Shown here in pieces: positions 7,633 to 16,065 of a stretch of DNA of 64,000 bases. Numbering within the stretch: position 1 is the first letter of the stretch; each line of letters opens with the position of its first letter. Under the pieces are notes generated by a model. That model saw only the letters and a program-made list of their open reading frames with translations, was not told the DNA's origin and did not search any database. Origin of the DNA: Acidobacteriota bacterium. GTDB lineage: Bacteria > Acidobacteriota > Terriglobia > Acidiferrales > UBA7541. A program made the translations under genes and the position numbers. The DNA lies in contig JABCYZ010000029.1 of assembly GCA_013289955.1 (NCBI GenBank), positions 1-64,000 on the forward strand. Direction: 5' to 3'.

Positions 7633-8829
7633 ATGCGGAGTCTTTGCGGCCTGGTTGTCTTCCTATTGGCCTGTTCAACTGCTGTAGCAGGCGAGGAAGA
7701 AAAGAATGGAGTCGTTCACGGGACGATTGACGTTGTCCTGGCTAACAAAAACGGAATGGTCGTTCTCACAGACAGTATGCTCACAGCCGATGGAAAGCAA
7801 CTTCTTACACCCGGCAAGAAGCTATTTAGGTTGGACGATCTTTCAGTTTGTGCGATTGCAGGGATCATCGCTACTCCTTCCGGCTCCTACAGAGAGCTAG
7901 ACCTGAGCACCGTCGCCATAATTGACGACTATGCCCGCAAAGTTAGCGTCGGTCCGCCAGTTACAATCGTTCAGAAACTCCGCGAGTTGACGTTCCTGTT
8001 AAACGTAAATCTATCCGCCGTCGAAAACATACAGGTTGCGAACGGGAAGTCTCTGAATCCTGATAGGTACACTCTGCAATTGACAGTTGCCGGCTACGAC
8101 ACAGATGGCATTCTCAAAATTGGCAAGGTGACACTGCGGAGCCGAAACAGCGGGGGATATTTCGATTCAGCTATCGAGTCGGGTGGGGTTCGCCCCGTAC
8201 AGGACAGGCTGGAAAAGGAATTTAGCGGAATGCCGGATAAGGCCGACTCGATCATGGCGCATCCCGAGGCAGCCTTAGACGATGAGGCTGTATCAACCTA
8301 TGCAGCGAGCCTGAAACAGGACGGCGGTAAGTCTTTAGGGCTAGAACAGATGATCGAGTTGGCCACCCGGCTGAAATACTATTCTTCAATAGTGCATCCC
8401 GAAGTCGGAGGTCCAAATCAAATTGCAATCTTGCAAGACGGAAAAATTACAAGCTTCTCACAGCCCGCGTTTGCAAACTCCGCTCCTGCGCTGAAATTCT
8501 CTCTTGTGGTCGCTTCGTCGTTTTCGCGTTCGGGAGTGCTTTTTACAGGCAGTGTGATATTCGTTCGATGCTCTTGGGATTTTATTCCAGTACCCATCGA
8601 CGGAAGGTTTTTTATCTCCAACGAATTCAGGAATGTACTATTGATCTACAATGGAGGTCCGCTGCACTTCGACGCGACAAACAAGATCATTGATTCCGAC
8701 TTAGTCGTTGGCAGAGCGGTAACTCAATACTCCAATGAGCTTAAAGACGTAAGATTGCGCGTTCTGGCGGGCAGAAGCCCAAGCTTCGATCCGAAGGCAT
8801 TGTTTCCCTTGATTACTGGGAGGCAATAA
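7633..8829 (+). CDS. Secreted Ntn-hydrolase/proteasome-fold-like protein
   Basis: A 398-aa protein. A clear signal peptide (MRSLCGLVVFLLACSTAVAG) is followed by GTIDVVLANKNGMVVLTDSM, then GKKLFRLDDLSVCAIAG. This strand order resembles the N-terminus of HslV/proteasome-type Ntn hydrolases, where a Thr in TT/TIxAxxxxDGxVLAxD is the nucleophile after cleavage. Here the candidate Thr lies about 11 residues past the predicted signal cleavage site, so maturation would need an extra cut. The second half (after about 250) is not recognised. GGAGG precedes the ATG. No ATPase partner is nearby, and export argues against a canonical proteasome role. Confidence 0.5.
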   Translation: MRSLCGLVVFLLACSTAVAGEEEKNGVVHGTIDVVLANKNGMVVLTDSMLTADGKQLLTPGKKLFRLDDLSVCAIAGIIATPSGSYRELDLSTVAIIDDYARKVSVGPPVTIVQKLRELTFLLNVNLSAVENIQVANGKSLNPDRYTLQLTVAGYDTDGILKIGKVTLRSRNSGGYFDSAIESGGVRPVQDRLEKEFSGMPDKADSIMAHPEAALDDEAVSTYAASLKQDGGKSLGLEQMIELATRLKYYSSIVHPEVGGPNQIAILQDGKITSFSQPAFANSAPALKFSLVVASSFSRSGVLFTGSVIFVRCSWDFIPVPIDGRFFISNEFRNVLLIYNGGPLHFDATNKIIDSDLVVGRAVTQYSNELKDVRLRVLAGRSPSFDPKALFPLITGRQ

Positions 8830-9456
8830 GCTCTTCTACCTGGAAACAACCCGCTGGAAAAAACTAATCTGAGGCTAGGAACCACGCTCTCCCCATGCTT
8901 CCAACAGCCACGATTGCAGGGTTAAGAGTTCAATGTAGGAAATGTGATAGCGCTGTTCACAAGGGGCGCACTGCGGAGCAGGGCTCTGGCAAAGTCGCAG
9001 TCGCTCAACTTGTAACGGTCAACGGCATTGGTGTGCCAGAAGCAAAATCCCTTTTCCCGCCAGCGTCACACAAGTCTGCCTCGGCAGACTACGGGATAGA
9101 TTAAATATAAACCGCTGCGATGGACCTACCGTGCTTTTCTGGCCCCGGCACCATCGCAAGGACAGGAACATAGGAGGTCGGGCGTAATGCTGACTGGCCT
9201 ACGTCTAATGAAACCAGTCCCGTCCAATTGAATCCAGTTCCGTCCAACTACCGTCCAAAACCATCCATTTTCGAGTCGGGTTAAGGGAGCTTGAGACCTT
9301 GCAACGGGGTTTACCAAAAGTGAACTTCTGGACTGAAATATAGCCCTATTGCCTTTCCAGTTGGGCAGAATCGAAACGGCACTGTGATTGGCATGCGTTC
9401 AGTTAGTCGGTGGAGAAAAGGTTTCCTCGGATGAATCGTCAGGAGATGATTGAATA
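8830..9456. other. Intergenic stretch with CCGTCCAA repeats
   Basis: No gene is supported; a 69-codon frame at 8895-9104 lacks a ribosome binding site and protein-like composition. CCGTCCAA occurs at 9220-9227, 9240-9247 and 9251-9258. The last copy, with the following AACCATCCATTTT, resembles 7307-7325 upstream of the secreted Ntn-hydrolase-like gene. The copies could be remnants of recombination sites or binding sites. Confidence 0.4.
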
Positions 9457-11364
9457 ATGGCCGGATCGACGTTTCAGACCAACCCTTTTGACCTGAATAA
9501 ACTGCTCGACGATTGTCAGCGTGGCATTCTTCAATTGCCAGACTTTCAGCGTAGTTGGGTTTGGGACGAAGATCGTATCAAGAGTCTGATAGCCTCAATC
9601 TCACGAGCTTTTCCAGTGGGCGCACTGATGTCTCTCGATACAGGTGGGCCTGTGAATTTCAAGCCGAGGCCCGTCGAAGGGGCTCCAAATGAGGCTAAAC
9701 AAGTCCTGCCTCAGTCGCTTCTACTTGATGGCCAGCAACGGATGACGTCACTCTACCAAGCAACTCTAAGAGGAAAAGTAGTTGAGACTGTCACACCAAA
9801 AAAGAAAAAGGTGAAACGTTGGTTCTATATAGACATACGAAAGTCACTCGATCCAGCAGTAGATCGTGAAGACTCGATTGTTGGAGTTCCCGAGGATCGA
9901 TTCGTCCGAACAGACTTCGGACGCGAGGTAGTCCTGGACCTTTCCTCAGCAGAACGGGAATACTCTTCTCTCATGTACCCAGTTTCTCGCGTCTTTGATT
10001 GGGATAGTTGGCAGGATGGGTTCGACAAATTCTGGCGCGGTGACCAGAACGAGAGCATTCGAGAAGAATTTCGGTCTTTCAAACGCCAGGTTCTTGAGAA
10101 CTTCAAATATTATCGCGTACCGGTCATAGCACTGGATCGATCAACTTCGAAAGAAGCAGTGTGCGTTGTCTTTGAAAAAGTAAACACAGGGGGAAAAGCG
10201 CTGGACGCTTTTGAGCTTGTTACTGCGATGTATGCCTCTGCCGGTCATGAACTGCGAAAAGACTGGTATGGTGACGACGGGGCGAAAGGTAGACATCGAC
10301 GCTTTGCGGAGGCTCTGAGGCCAGCTGGTCTAGAATCTGGGATTATCGCCGAGGTTTCCAATACAGACTTCCTCCAGGCTGTCTCGCTATTCCACACGCG
10401 TGACCGCCGCCGCGCGGCAGAGGCTGATGGAAAACAAGGAAAAGAGTTGCCTGCCGTTTCTGGCAACAGGCAGGCCCTGTTGAACCTCCCGCTCGACGCC
10501 TACAAGCGTTATGAAACTCAAGTCGAACGTGGATTCGTGCGAGCGGCCAAATTCCTCCACATGTTGCATATCTATCGTATTTTTGATCTTCCCTACCAAT
10601 CCCAAATCGTGCCTTTGGCGGCCATCCTAGCCGACCTGGGGGAAGATTGGGAACACGACGCGAACCGGCAGATGCTTGTAAGATGGTACTGGAATGGCGT
10701 GTTTGGTGAGCTTTATGGTTCGGCAGTCGAGACTCGCATAGCTCGCGATTTTATGGAAGTTCCGGCCTGGCTCAAAGGCGGTCCCGAACCGTCAACTGTC
10801 AGCGAGACGTTGTTCCGAGCCAACAGACTAAGAACCATGCGGATGCGGCTATCGGCTGCCTACAAAGGCGCGAACGCTCTTCTCATGAAAGAAGGCGCGC
10901 AAGATTTTCGTTCAGGTCAGAAATTCGATCACACGGTCTTCTTCGGTGAAAATGTGGACATCCACCACGTCTTCCCGCAAGACTGGTGCAAAAAGCATGG
11001 CATCAAGCCGAAGATTTTCGATTCCATTATCAACAAGACACCGCTCTCGTACCGGACGAATAGGATCATCGGCGGAGTCGCGCCATCGCAGTATCTCGCG
11101 AGATTGGAAAAAGGCAATGAGACAGCACCGCCAATTGATCGGGCAAGACTCGATAGTTATTTGTCATCTCATCTTATTGACCCGGCGCTACTCAGGGCCG
11201 ATGACTTCGACGCGTTTATGGTAGCCAGACAAAAGAAACTCCTCGCCCTTATTGAGCAAGCGACTGGCAAGGTCGCCTATGAAGGAAGTATTGAGGAAGA
11301 GGGTGAAGAAGTCGAGGCCGATGCAGACACGGTTGAAGCCGAGCTGACAATTGCAACGGGATGA
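9457..11364 (+). CDS. GmrSD-type DUF262/DUF1524 nuclease, single chain
   Basis: A 635-aa protein. The N-terminal DUF262 domain has QLPDFQRSWVW and the signature DGQQR (residues 91-95), a ParB/Srx-like fold that binds and hydrolyses NTP. The C-terminal DUF1524 domain has the HNH-like VDIHHVFPQDW (about residues 498-508) and a later N-R (about 533) that supply the His-Me nuclease centre. This is the fused form of the GmrS and GmrD subunits of type IV restriction enzymes that cut phage DNA with modified cytosines. The tail after about 590 is acidic. No methyltransferase lies nearby, which fits a modification-dependent enzyme. The actual target is unknown. Confidence 0.87.
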   Translation: MAGSTFQTNPFDLNKLLDDCQRGILQLPDFQRSWVWDEDRIKSLIASISRAFPVGALMSLDTGGPVNFKPRPVEGAPNEAKQVLPQSLLLDGQQRMTSLYQATLRGKVVETVTPKKKKVKRWFYIDIRKSLDPAVDREDSIVGVPEDRFVRTDFGREVVLDLSSAEREYSSLMYPVSRVFDWDSWQDGFDKFWRGDQNESIREEFRSFKRQVLENFKYYRVPVIALDRSTSKEAVCVVFEKVNTGGKALDAFELVTAMYASAGHELRKDWYGDDGAKGRHRRFAEALRPAGLESGIIAEVSNTDFLQAVSLFHTRDRRRAAEADGKQGKELPAVSGNRQALLNLPLDAYKRYETQVERGFVRAAKFLHMLHIYRIFDLPYQSQIVPLAAILADLGEDWEHDANRQMLVRWYWNGVFGELYGSAVETRIARDFMEVPAWLKGGPEPSTVSETLFRANRLRTMRMRLSAAYKGANALLMKEGAQDFRSGQKFDHTVFFGENVDIHHVFPQDWCKKHGIKPKIFDSIINKTPLSYRTNRIIGGVAPSQYLARLEKGNETAPPIDRARLDSYLSSHLIDPALLRADDFDAFMVARQKKLLALIEQATGKVAYEGSIEEEGEEVEADADTVEAELTIATG

Positions 11365-11594
11365 GTGTTCAAATAATTGATATGGTAGCGTCATCGAGAT
11401 ATTTGCGGCGGTCGAATCGTTCTACGAAGGTGCGACTGCACCAAATCCATCCTGGGCCAAGCGGTCGCGTACAATTCGCCGGAAATCGATCCAGACCGAG
11501 GTCGTCGTGAGTCACGCAGCGATGATGAGGGACTACAGCCTTTTTGATCTTTTGAGTCTTGCTCACCGTTTGCGGCGCAATGGAGGGTGAAGCG

Positions 11595-12401
11595 ATGAAA
11601 ACACTGGCCATTACCCTTGCGCTCTGTATTTCGTCTTGGCAGACGCCCGAACCAACAAAAAGAAGCCAAGCGGCTGCCGTGGTCACGGAGCTTCGAGCCA
11701 CAAAGCGACTACCGGCTTGGGCAAACTACGTATGTTATAGCGATGATAGGAGCCTCAGGTTCGAGGAAGTTTCTTTGATTGCTTACCAGCCCTACGGGAA
11801 GCTATCGCAAATGGAGAAAGACGCCATCAAGCTGGGGTACATCAGAAGCATAACGTACCAGTGGTACATGGTCTTTGACGCTGCCGACATTCGAGCGATG
11901 AATCTTCCTCCGTCGTCGGAGGAATTCGCGGCAATGGCGGAGAACGCGAAGGTAGGTTCGACCATCGATGGCAGGGGGTACACGCTGCTCTTGGAGCACG
12001 CGTTATCTGAGCAAAATGCGATTGCCATGGCCAAGGCAGCCAGGAAAGATATGAATGCAAGCGATGAACAAACTCTGGCACTTTTGGACGGGCCGGATGG
12101 TACAGCATACAAAACCTATCTTCGCTCGCATCCAGAATTTCTCTCCACAAGACTGTACGTTCAGAAGTACATTAATATGGGGATCACTTCCGTACCGTCT
12201 GAGAAGATGGTGGTCTACACAGAAGGCTCCCTACTATTCGATGTAGAGCGGGTGGGGAGCTTCGAGACGCCTGCGGAAGCGTCTATCCGTGATCGGATAG
12301 CTCTCTCGGAGACGGATGCCGGACTGCGGTACGTTCGCACTGCCATCGTCAACGGCAAAACAATAGGCATCCCGTTTGCTGGAGTGTGCGACCCATTGTA
12401 G
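11595..12401 (+). CDS. Secreted protein of unknown function
   Basis: A 268-aa protein. A short signal peptide (MKTLAITLALCISSWQ) is followed by a mostly helical soluble domain. GGAGGG at 11582-11587 places the start at 11595; an open frame extends 36 bases further upstream without support. Two cysteines (CYSD early, GVCDPL at the end) could form a disulfide. It is not recognised as a named family. It follows the GmrSD-like gene but a 230-base gap separates them, so joint transcription is unlikely. Confidence 0.6.
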   Translation: MKTLAITLALCISSWQTPEPTKRSQAAAVVTELRATKRLPAWANYVCYSDDRSLRFEEVSLIAYQPYGKLSQMEKDAIKLGYIRSITYQWYMVFDAADIRAMNLPPSSEEFAAMAENAKVGSTIDGRGYTLLLEHALSEQNAIAMAKAARKDMNASDEQTLALLDGPDGTAYKTYLRSHPEFLSTRLYVQKYINMGITSVPSEKMVVYTEGSLLFDVERVGSFETPAEASIRDRIALSETDAGLRYVRTAIVNGKTIGIPFAGVCDPL

Positions 12402-12684
12402 GGAGAAAGCGTATGAAAGCCAATGTAGGCGCTGAGGTTGGACTCAAGCGGCGTCTCTGTCAATTGAAATCTCGAATCTGATTGTGGGTGCAATCGGAAG
12501 GTTGCGCACCCCTGAAACCGCCTGAGCATCTGTCACAATCTAGGTGTCGCGCGCTCGACTTTCCCTGCTGTTCATTCTCGTCGGACGCCGATTCCTTGCG
12601 TTCCGCGCCGTTTCTAACATTTCTAACAATTGGTTTGGAGAGCGGTCGGTAACGCCTTCCTCCAGCGAGACTTAGAAGTGAGGG
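12402..12684. other. Boundary stretch before the replication module
   Basis: No gene is seen. A GGGTG/CACCC pairing near 12486-12511 could form a weak hairpin after the secreted-protein gene. A short direct repeat TTCTAACA occurs twice near 12612-12629. The stretch ends at the 23-bp tRNA-end-like repeat. Confidence 0.35.
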
Positions 12685-13416
12685 ATGCAATTTCGATCCC
12701 CACCGCCCCTACCAAACACTTCTGTTCTGAATCACTTAGCAGCGAACTTCAATACTCTATTGATTGATCCTACTGATTGGAGTCCTCCAACGTTCTCCAT
12801 TGCGTCGCGCTGCGACTGTGGAATCACGTGCGAGTACTGGTTACTTGAGGGCGAGCCCCACTATCCGACGAATATTTCTGCTGGCGACATTCCAGGGATG
12901 CCCGCCGTACGGTGCGACATTTACGCGCAAGCCGAGGACATTACAGGTTTGTCGCATTATACGCTGAAAGACCTGGCCAGCACTGCGCGGCGCTTCCCGC
13001 CGTCTGTTCGAACAGACGCACTCAGTTGGACGCATCATCGGACGTTAATAAATGCACTTCCGAAAGCTGATGACGCCACTCTTGCACGTTGGCTTAAGCG
13101 GGCGATAGACGAAAACTTGTCCGCAGACAAGTTGAAGAAGGCCATCCTGTCACCGAAAGGCTCAACAGCGAAGAGTTTTCGGGTCAGCGTCTCGCTTAGC
13201 ACGTGGGAAACGCTAAAAGACTTTGCCGACAATGAGAGGAGTGTCGTTCAGAAAGTAGCAACCAAATGGATTGAGGAGCAGGCCCAAACCCAGCAAACAC
13301 AGACGCTTCGAAAGATTGCGAAGCAAGAGACTGAGGAGCGTCGATACCAGAAGCGCCGAAAAGTCGGTATTAAAGTAGCGCACGATTACGACCCACTCAA
13401 GCTCCGAGGAGACTAA
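12685..13416 (+). CDS. Hypothetical DNA-binding-like protein of the replication module
   Basis: Up to 243 aa. The central part LSWTHHRTLINALPKADDATLARWLKRAIDENLSADKLKKAI (about residues 112-153) has the W-hH-xL..L...WL..A....S...L..AI pattern common to phage and plasmid DNA-binding proteins. The C-terminus is a charged helix (EEQAQTQQ, then ETEERRYQKRRK). The ATG at 12685 lies just before the tRNA-end-like repeat, so the first residues are encoded by that repeat; the true start may be further in. It is the first gene of the phage/plasmid-like module and may be a regulator or ParB-like partner. Confidence 0.5.
   Translation: MQFRSPPPLPNTSVLNHLAANFNTLLIDPTDWSPPTFSIASRCDCGITCEYWLLEGEPHYPTNISAGDIPGMPAVRCDIYAQAEDITGLSHYTLKDLASTARRFPPSVRTDALSWTHHRTLINALPKADDATLARWLKRAIDENLSADKLKKAILSPKGSTAKSFRVSVSLSTWETLKDFADNERSVVQKVATKWIEEQAQTQQTQTLRKIAKQETEERRYQKRRKVGIKVAHDYDPLKLRGD
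12691..12713 (+). repeat. 23-bp repeat resembling a tRNA 3' end (copy 1)
   Basis: The sequence runs from TTTCGATCCCC to CGCCCCTACC and is followed by A, giving ACCA. It reads like a T-loop (TTCGATC), the 3' half of a T-stem, the 3' half of an acceptor stem and an ACCA end. The matching 5' T-stem is absent, so this is not a whole tRNA. An identical 23-base copy lies inverted at 17374-17396. Integrative elements often recombine at tRNA 3' ends, so it may be an attachment-site remnant. Confidence 0.5.
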
Positions 13417-13556
13417 CCCCGAGTGGAAGGCGCCGCTCTCCATTAAAGTCGCCGGAATCGCTCTTTAATTCCCGTCGTTATGCAAATTGTTGAATGTTCT
13501 TCGTGGCCCGTGGTTTGGCCAAACGCCTAACATTACATTTGTGAGGTGGTGACCAA

Positions 13557-13733
13557 TTGAGTCCCAAAGTACTGAAAGAACTGCAAGATATTTTTGCCGA
13601 TGCAGCCCGCACGGAAATGTGGGGCACGGTTGAAATCGATTTTCAACGAGGCGTGCCGGTCATTATCCGCCAGACACGCAGCAAGAAATTAGAAGTGGAG
13701 AACAACTCCCATGCGAAGCAAACCTACCGCTAA
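13557..13733 (+). CDS. Small DUF2292-like protein (58 aa)
   Basis: A 58-residue protein starting at TTG 13557 with GAGGTGG (13543-13549) well spaced. The pattern WGTVEIDFQRGVPVIIRQTRSKKL is like the G-x-v-x-i-x-x-G-x-v-x-x-i-x-x-x-x-x-x-r of DUF2292-type small proteins, an uncharacterised family found next to phage replication and regulation genes. Its 3' end overlaps the start of the replication-initiator-like gene by 23 bases, so the two are probably translationally coupled. Confidence 0.6.
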   Translation: MSPKVLKELQDIFADAARTEMWGTVEIDFQRGVPVIIRQTRSKKLEVENNSHAKQTYR

Positions 13734-15030
13734 AGGCTTTCCTTGCGAGCCCGCTGACTGCCACGAGAGCCGGCACTTGGAAGGTCCAGACTACAAAATT
13801 TGGGACGTGATGTGCGCTGCCGCTCCTCGGAAGAACGGAGAGCGGACATTCTACGCGTCTGTCGAACCGTGGTTGTGCAACGCTGCGAACCAATCTCCGT
13901 CAGCCGTGACTGCAACGCTCGCGCGTCTCGAAAGGACCGGGTGGATTATCAAGCTCAACAAAGAGCCGCGAAGAGGCGCAGACGGTAAGAGCCTTTCGAA
14001 CATCTATCGCGTGCTCGAACACGAGGAATTTGTCGCCCTTCATCCCGGAAGCTGTCCGGACTACAAACTGGCTCCCGATGACGCGACAGCCGTCCAGTAT
14101 GGCGTGGAGAAAGGCGACCGCATTCCCACTGGCCGAACTCCATGGAATTTTCTAAAGGACAAGCCGGCACCGCCGTCCGTGACTCGCGACGCAATCGTTG
14201 CGTGGATGGAAAGCCTAACCGATGCTGAGAAGCAGGAAGTCGTCAGCCACTGGAAAGAGCTTGCTGCTTTGAATGAAGTCAACTCCGGCCAACCGAAGCC
14301 GGCTGAACCGCCTCCGGTAGACAGTAGCCAACTCCGGTCAACGGGAGCCGGTACCGCCTCCGGTAGACCGGATTCACCGCCTCCGGTTGACGGTGATAGC
14401 CGCCTCCGGTTGACCGGAGAGAATCCGAGAGCTACCCGAGAAAAGAAATCTGACAACACAAACACAACTGAGGAATCAGCCAAGCAACACATGGCTGACA
14501 GAGACGAGGTTGATGAGTTGTGGTGTGTGTTGTTACGGAAATTTGTCGACCATGATGGTGACCCGCCAAAGAGGACGACACCAAACGAAATCCGCGAAGT
14601 GAAGAAAAACGCAGCAAGAGTGGGCCGGGAGATATTTCTGGCCGCTGTGGATGCTTGGCTGAAAGACCATCCGTGGGACGCGCAGACGACGAATCCGCTG
14701 ATCGGATTCAATTCCGGGTTTGAAGCCTACGTCGCGAAAGTGGCGTACAACTCGAAAGTGAAGAACCGGAGAATGACGCAAGAGCAGAAAGACCGCACGA
14801 CGCGCATTGCCAAAATCCAGCACGTTTTCTATTGGCTGACTGCCACCTTTAACGAAGAGGAGAAAGCTTACCTGAAAGCTCTTACTGATAGAAATGTAGC
14901 CACTTGGACCGACAACGAAATTGACCGCGCACTTGTGGTCCTCCGCGATGCTGAGCGCCGCCAAGAGGAACGGAAGGAAACCGCCAGCAGCGATGACGAA
15001 GCCAGCGACGAATTCTTCAAAAACGCGTAG
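13711..15030 (+). CDS. Replication initiator-like winged-helix protein
   Basis: A 439-aa protein. The N-terminal domain (about residues 25-110) reads as a winged helix: YKIWDVMCAAA, SPSAVTATLARLERTGWIIK, then a basic wing. The central part (about 195-255) is low complexity with PPPVD and LR-TG segments. The C-terminal half is helical (about 265-420) with VDELWCVLLRKFVDH and DRNVATWTDNEIDRAL. An N-terminal wHTH, a flexible centre carrying DNA repeats and a C-terminal interaction domain is the layout of lambda O-type and plasmid initiators; family-level homology is inferred, not shown. It overlaps the small upstream gene. The centre of the gene contains a repeat array described separately. Confidence 0.6.
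   Translation: MRSKPTAKGFPCEPADCHESRHLEGPDYKIWDVMCAAAPRKNGERTFYASVEPWLCNAANQSPSAVTATLARLERTGWIIKLNKEPRRGADGKSLSNIYRVLEHEEFVALHPGSCPDYKLAPDDATAVQYGVEKGDRIPTGRTPWNFLKDKPAPPSVTRDAIVAWMESLTDAEKQEVVSHWKELAALNEVNSGQPKPAEPPPVDSSQLRSTGAGTASGRPDSPPPVDGDSRLRLTGENPRATREKKSDNTNTTEESAKQHMADRDEVDELWCVLLRKFVDHDGDPPKRTTPNEIREVKKNAARVGREIFLAAVDAWLKDHPWDAQTTNPLIGFNSGFEAYVAKVAYNSKVKNRRMTQEQKDRTTRIAKIQHVFYWLTATFNEEEKAYLKALTDRNVATWTDNEIDRALVVLRDAERRQEERKETASSDDEASDEFFKNA
14282..14419 (+). repeat. Iteron-like repeats inside the initiator gene
   Basis: The unit CCTCCGGT(A/T)GAC occurs at 14311-14322, 14357-14368, 14380-14391 and 14403-14414. Weaker copies with ACTCCGG(T/C)CAAC lie at 14331-14342 and 14282-14293. 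The distances are 29, 20, 26, 23 and 23 bp. The last copy ends in a palindrome, CTCCGGTTGACCGGAG (14404-14419). The copies are read in all three frames of the gene (PPVD, LRST, ASGR, LRLT), so the repetition is at DNA level, not protein level. This resembles an origin with iterons embedded in an initiator gene, as in lambda O. Confidence 0.7.
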
Positions 15031-15050
15031 CAGCGGACACCCGCGTTGTC

Positions 15051-15227
15051 ATGTCACGCAAGCGCACACTCTCGGAACTCTACAGCATGAAGTTCGACTA
15101 CAGCCGAGCTGTCAACGTCGTGCCTGCGACTTTGCGGAAGTGCGCGCAATGCGGTGAGCCGACAGACGGAAAACTGTTTTGCTCCGATGCGTGCCGGAGA
15201 GCCGACGAAAGGGAGAGGCCAAGATAG
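15051..15227 (+). CDS. Small zinc-ribbon protein (58 aa)
   Basis: A 58-residue protein. CAQCG and CSDACR give a four-cysteine zinc ribbon at residues 31-48, in a basic protein (SRKRTLSEL at the start, ADERERPR at the end). Similar short zinc-ribbon proteins accompany phage and plasmid replication genes. The start ATG lies 20 bases after the initiator-like gene and the stop overlaps the next GTG by one base, so the genes form a tight operon. Confidence 0.6.
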   Translation: MSRKRTLSELYSMKFDYSRAVNVVPATLRKCAQCGEPTDGKLFCSDACRRADERERPR

Positions 15228-15412
15228 TGCCACGCCGATACAGCGCAGCAGAAACCGCTAAGCGCGAAAGGAAATTTCGCATCAATCTTGCGCGTCGAGA
15301 AAATCCGATTCGCGGCAAGGCCGCGATTGAGCAGGAGATGGCGTGGCTCAGGCGCAAGGCCGCGGCGCACGCTGAAGACGTTCGCCGCGACCGAGAACGC
15401 GGCCTCATCTAG
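15227..15412 (+). CDS. Small basic protein (61 aa)
   Basis: A 61-residue, Arg/Ala-rich protein beginning MPRRYSAAETAKRERKF. The start GTG overlaps the previous stop by one base (TAGTG), the most compact coupling in this operon. The protein is helical by composition and may bind nucleic acid. Not recognised. Confidence 0.5.
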   Translation: MPRRYSAAETAKRERKFRINLARRENPIRGKAAIEQEMAWLRRKAAAHAEDVRRDRERGLI

Positions 15413-15616
15413 AAGCCGCGACAGAGCGAGTTTTCCTGCTCTTGTAAGTCCGCCTCCTCCAGCAGCAACGGAACACGTCGACCCCGTTGCGGGAGGCTAG
15501 GTATAGTACGAACTCTATCGGTAATCCGACAAATCGGGACTTGGGCTAACTTGCTGCCCTATACTGGACTGAGATAGTGGGTTCTGCTCCAAAACGCTTT
15601 CCATTGGTACGAATAC

Positions 15617-16051
15617 ATGGAAGTTGGCATCGAATTTCAATTGATTTGGCACGATAACGACGTATTAAATCTGCGCGTTTCGGCTTGGAACGGCGACTTT
15701 GGAGGTGTCGCTGAGATTTACGAAGCGGTCGGCGACTTGCACGTTGCTGCTTCTAATCTCCGTGGATTTCCCAACAATCCCAGCGACCGACGCGAAATCG
15801 TCTTCGGGAATTTCGACAGAAAGTGCGCCGCCGGTGGTGTGAGCATGAGGTTTCATTGTGTGGACGGTGCGGGACACGCTTATGTTGAAGCCAGCATCGA
15901 CTCAAACTACCAGAGAGGTGGCACAATTCAAACCGTGGTCCTTACGATGCCTGTCGAAGCGGCGGCGGTCGATACATTTGTCCGCGAACTGGAACGGCTG
16001 GAATCAGAGCGTTCAGGGGCTGCTTTTTTGAGAGGGAAAATAGTCAGTTAG
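15617..16051 (+). CDS. Hypothetical protein, possibly DUF6228-like
   Basis: A 144-aa protein. The layout FQLIWHDNDVLNLRVSAWNG, GGVAEIYEAVGDLHVAAS, LRGFPNNP, then FHCVDGAGHAYVEASI is that of small beta-rich proteins of the DUF6228/immunity-like type; the match is by eye and tentative. It lies 14 nt before the RlaP-like gene start and is probably co-transcribed with it. Confidence 0.5.
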   Translation: MEVGIEFQLIWHDNDVLNLRVSAWNGDFGGVAEIYEAVGDLHVAASNLRGFPNNPSDRREIVFGNFDRKCAAGGVSMRFHCVDGAGHAYVEASIDSNYQRGGTIQTVVLTMPVEAAAVDTFVRELERLESERSGAAFLRGKIVS

Positions 16052-16065
16052 CGGTTCCGCAAAAA

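Noticed and set aside
8895..9104. Open plus-strand frame of 69 codons
   Set aside because: No start signal and no recognisable pattern; the region holds repeats instead.
12640..12714. Complete tRNA gene at the 23-bp repeat
   Set aside because: Only the T-loop and 3' half are present; no matching T-stem, anticodon arm or acceptor 5' half lies upstream.
13711..15030. Reading the CTCCGGT repeats as a protein-level repeat
   Set aside because: The copies are in three different frames, so the amino acids differ; selection or duplication must be on the DNA.
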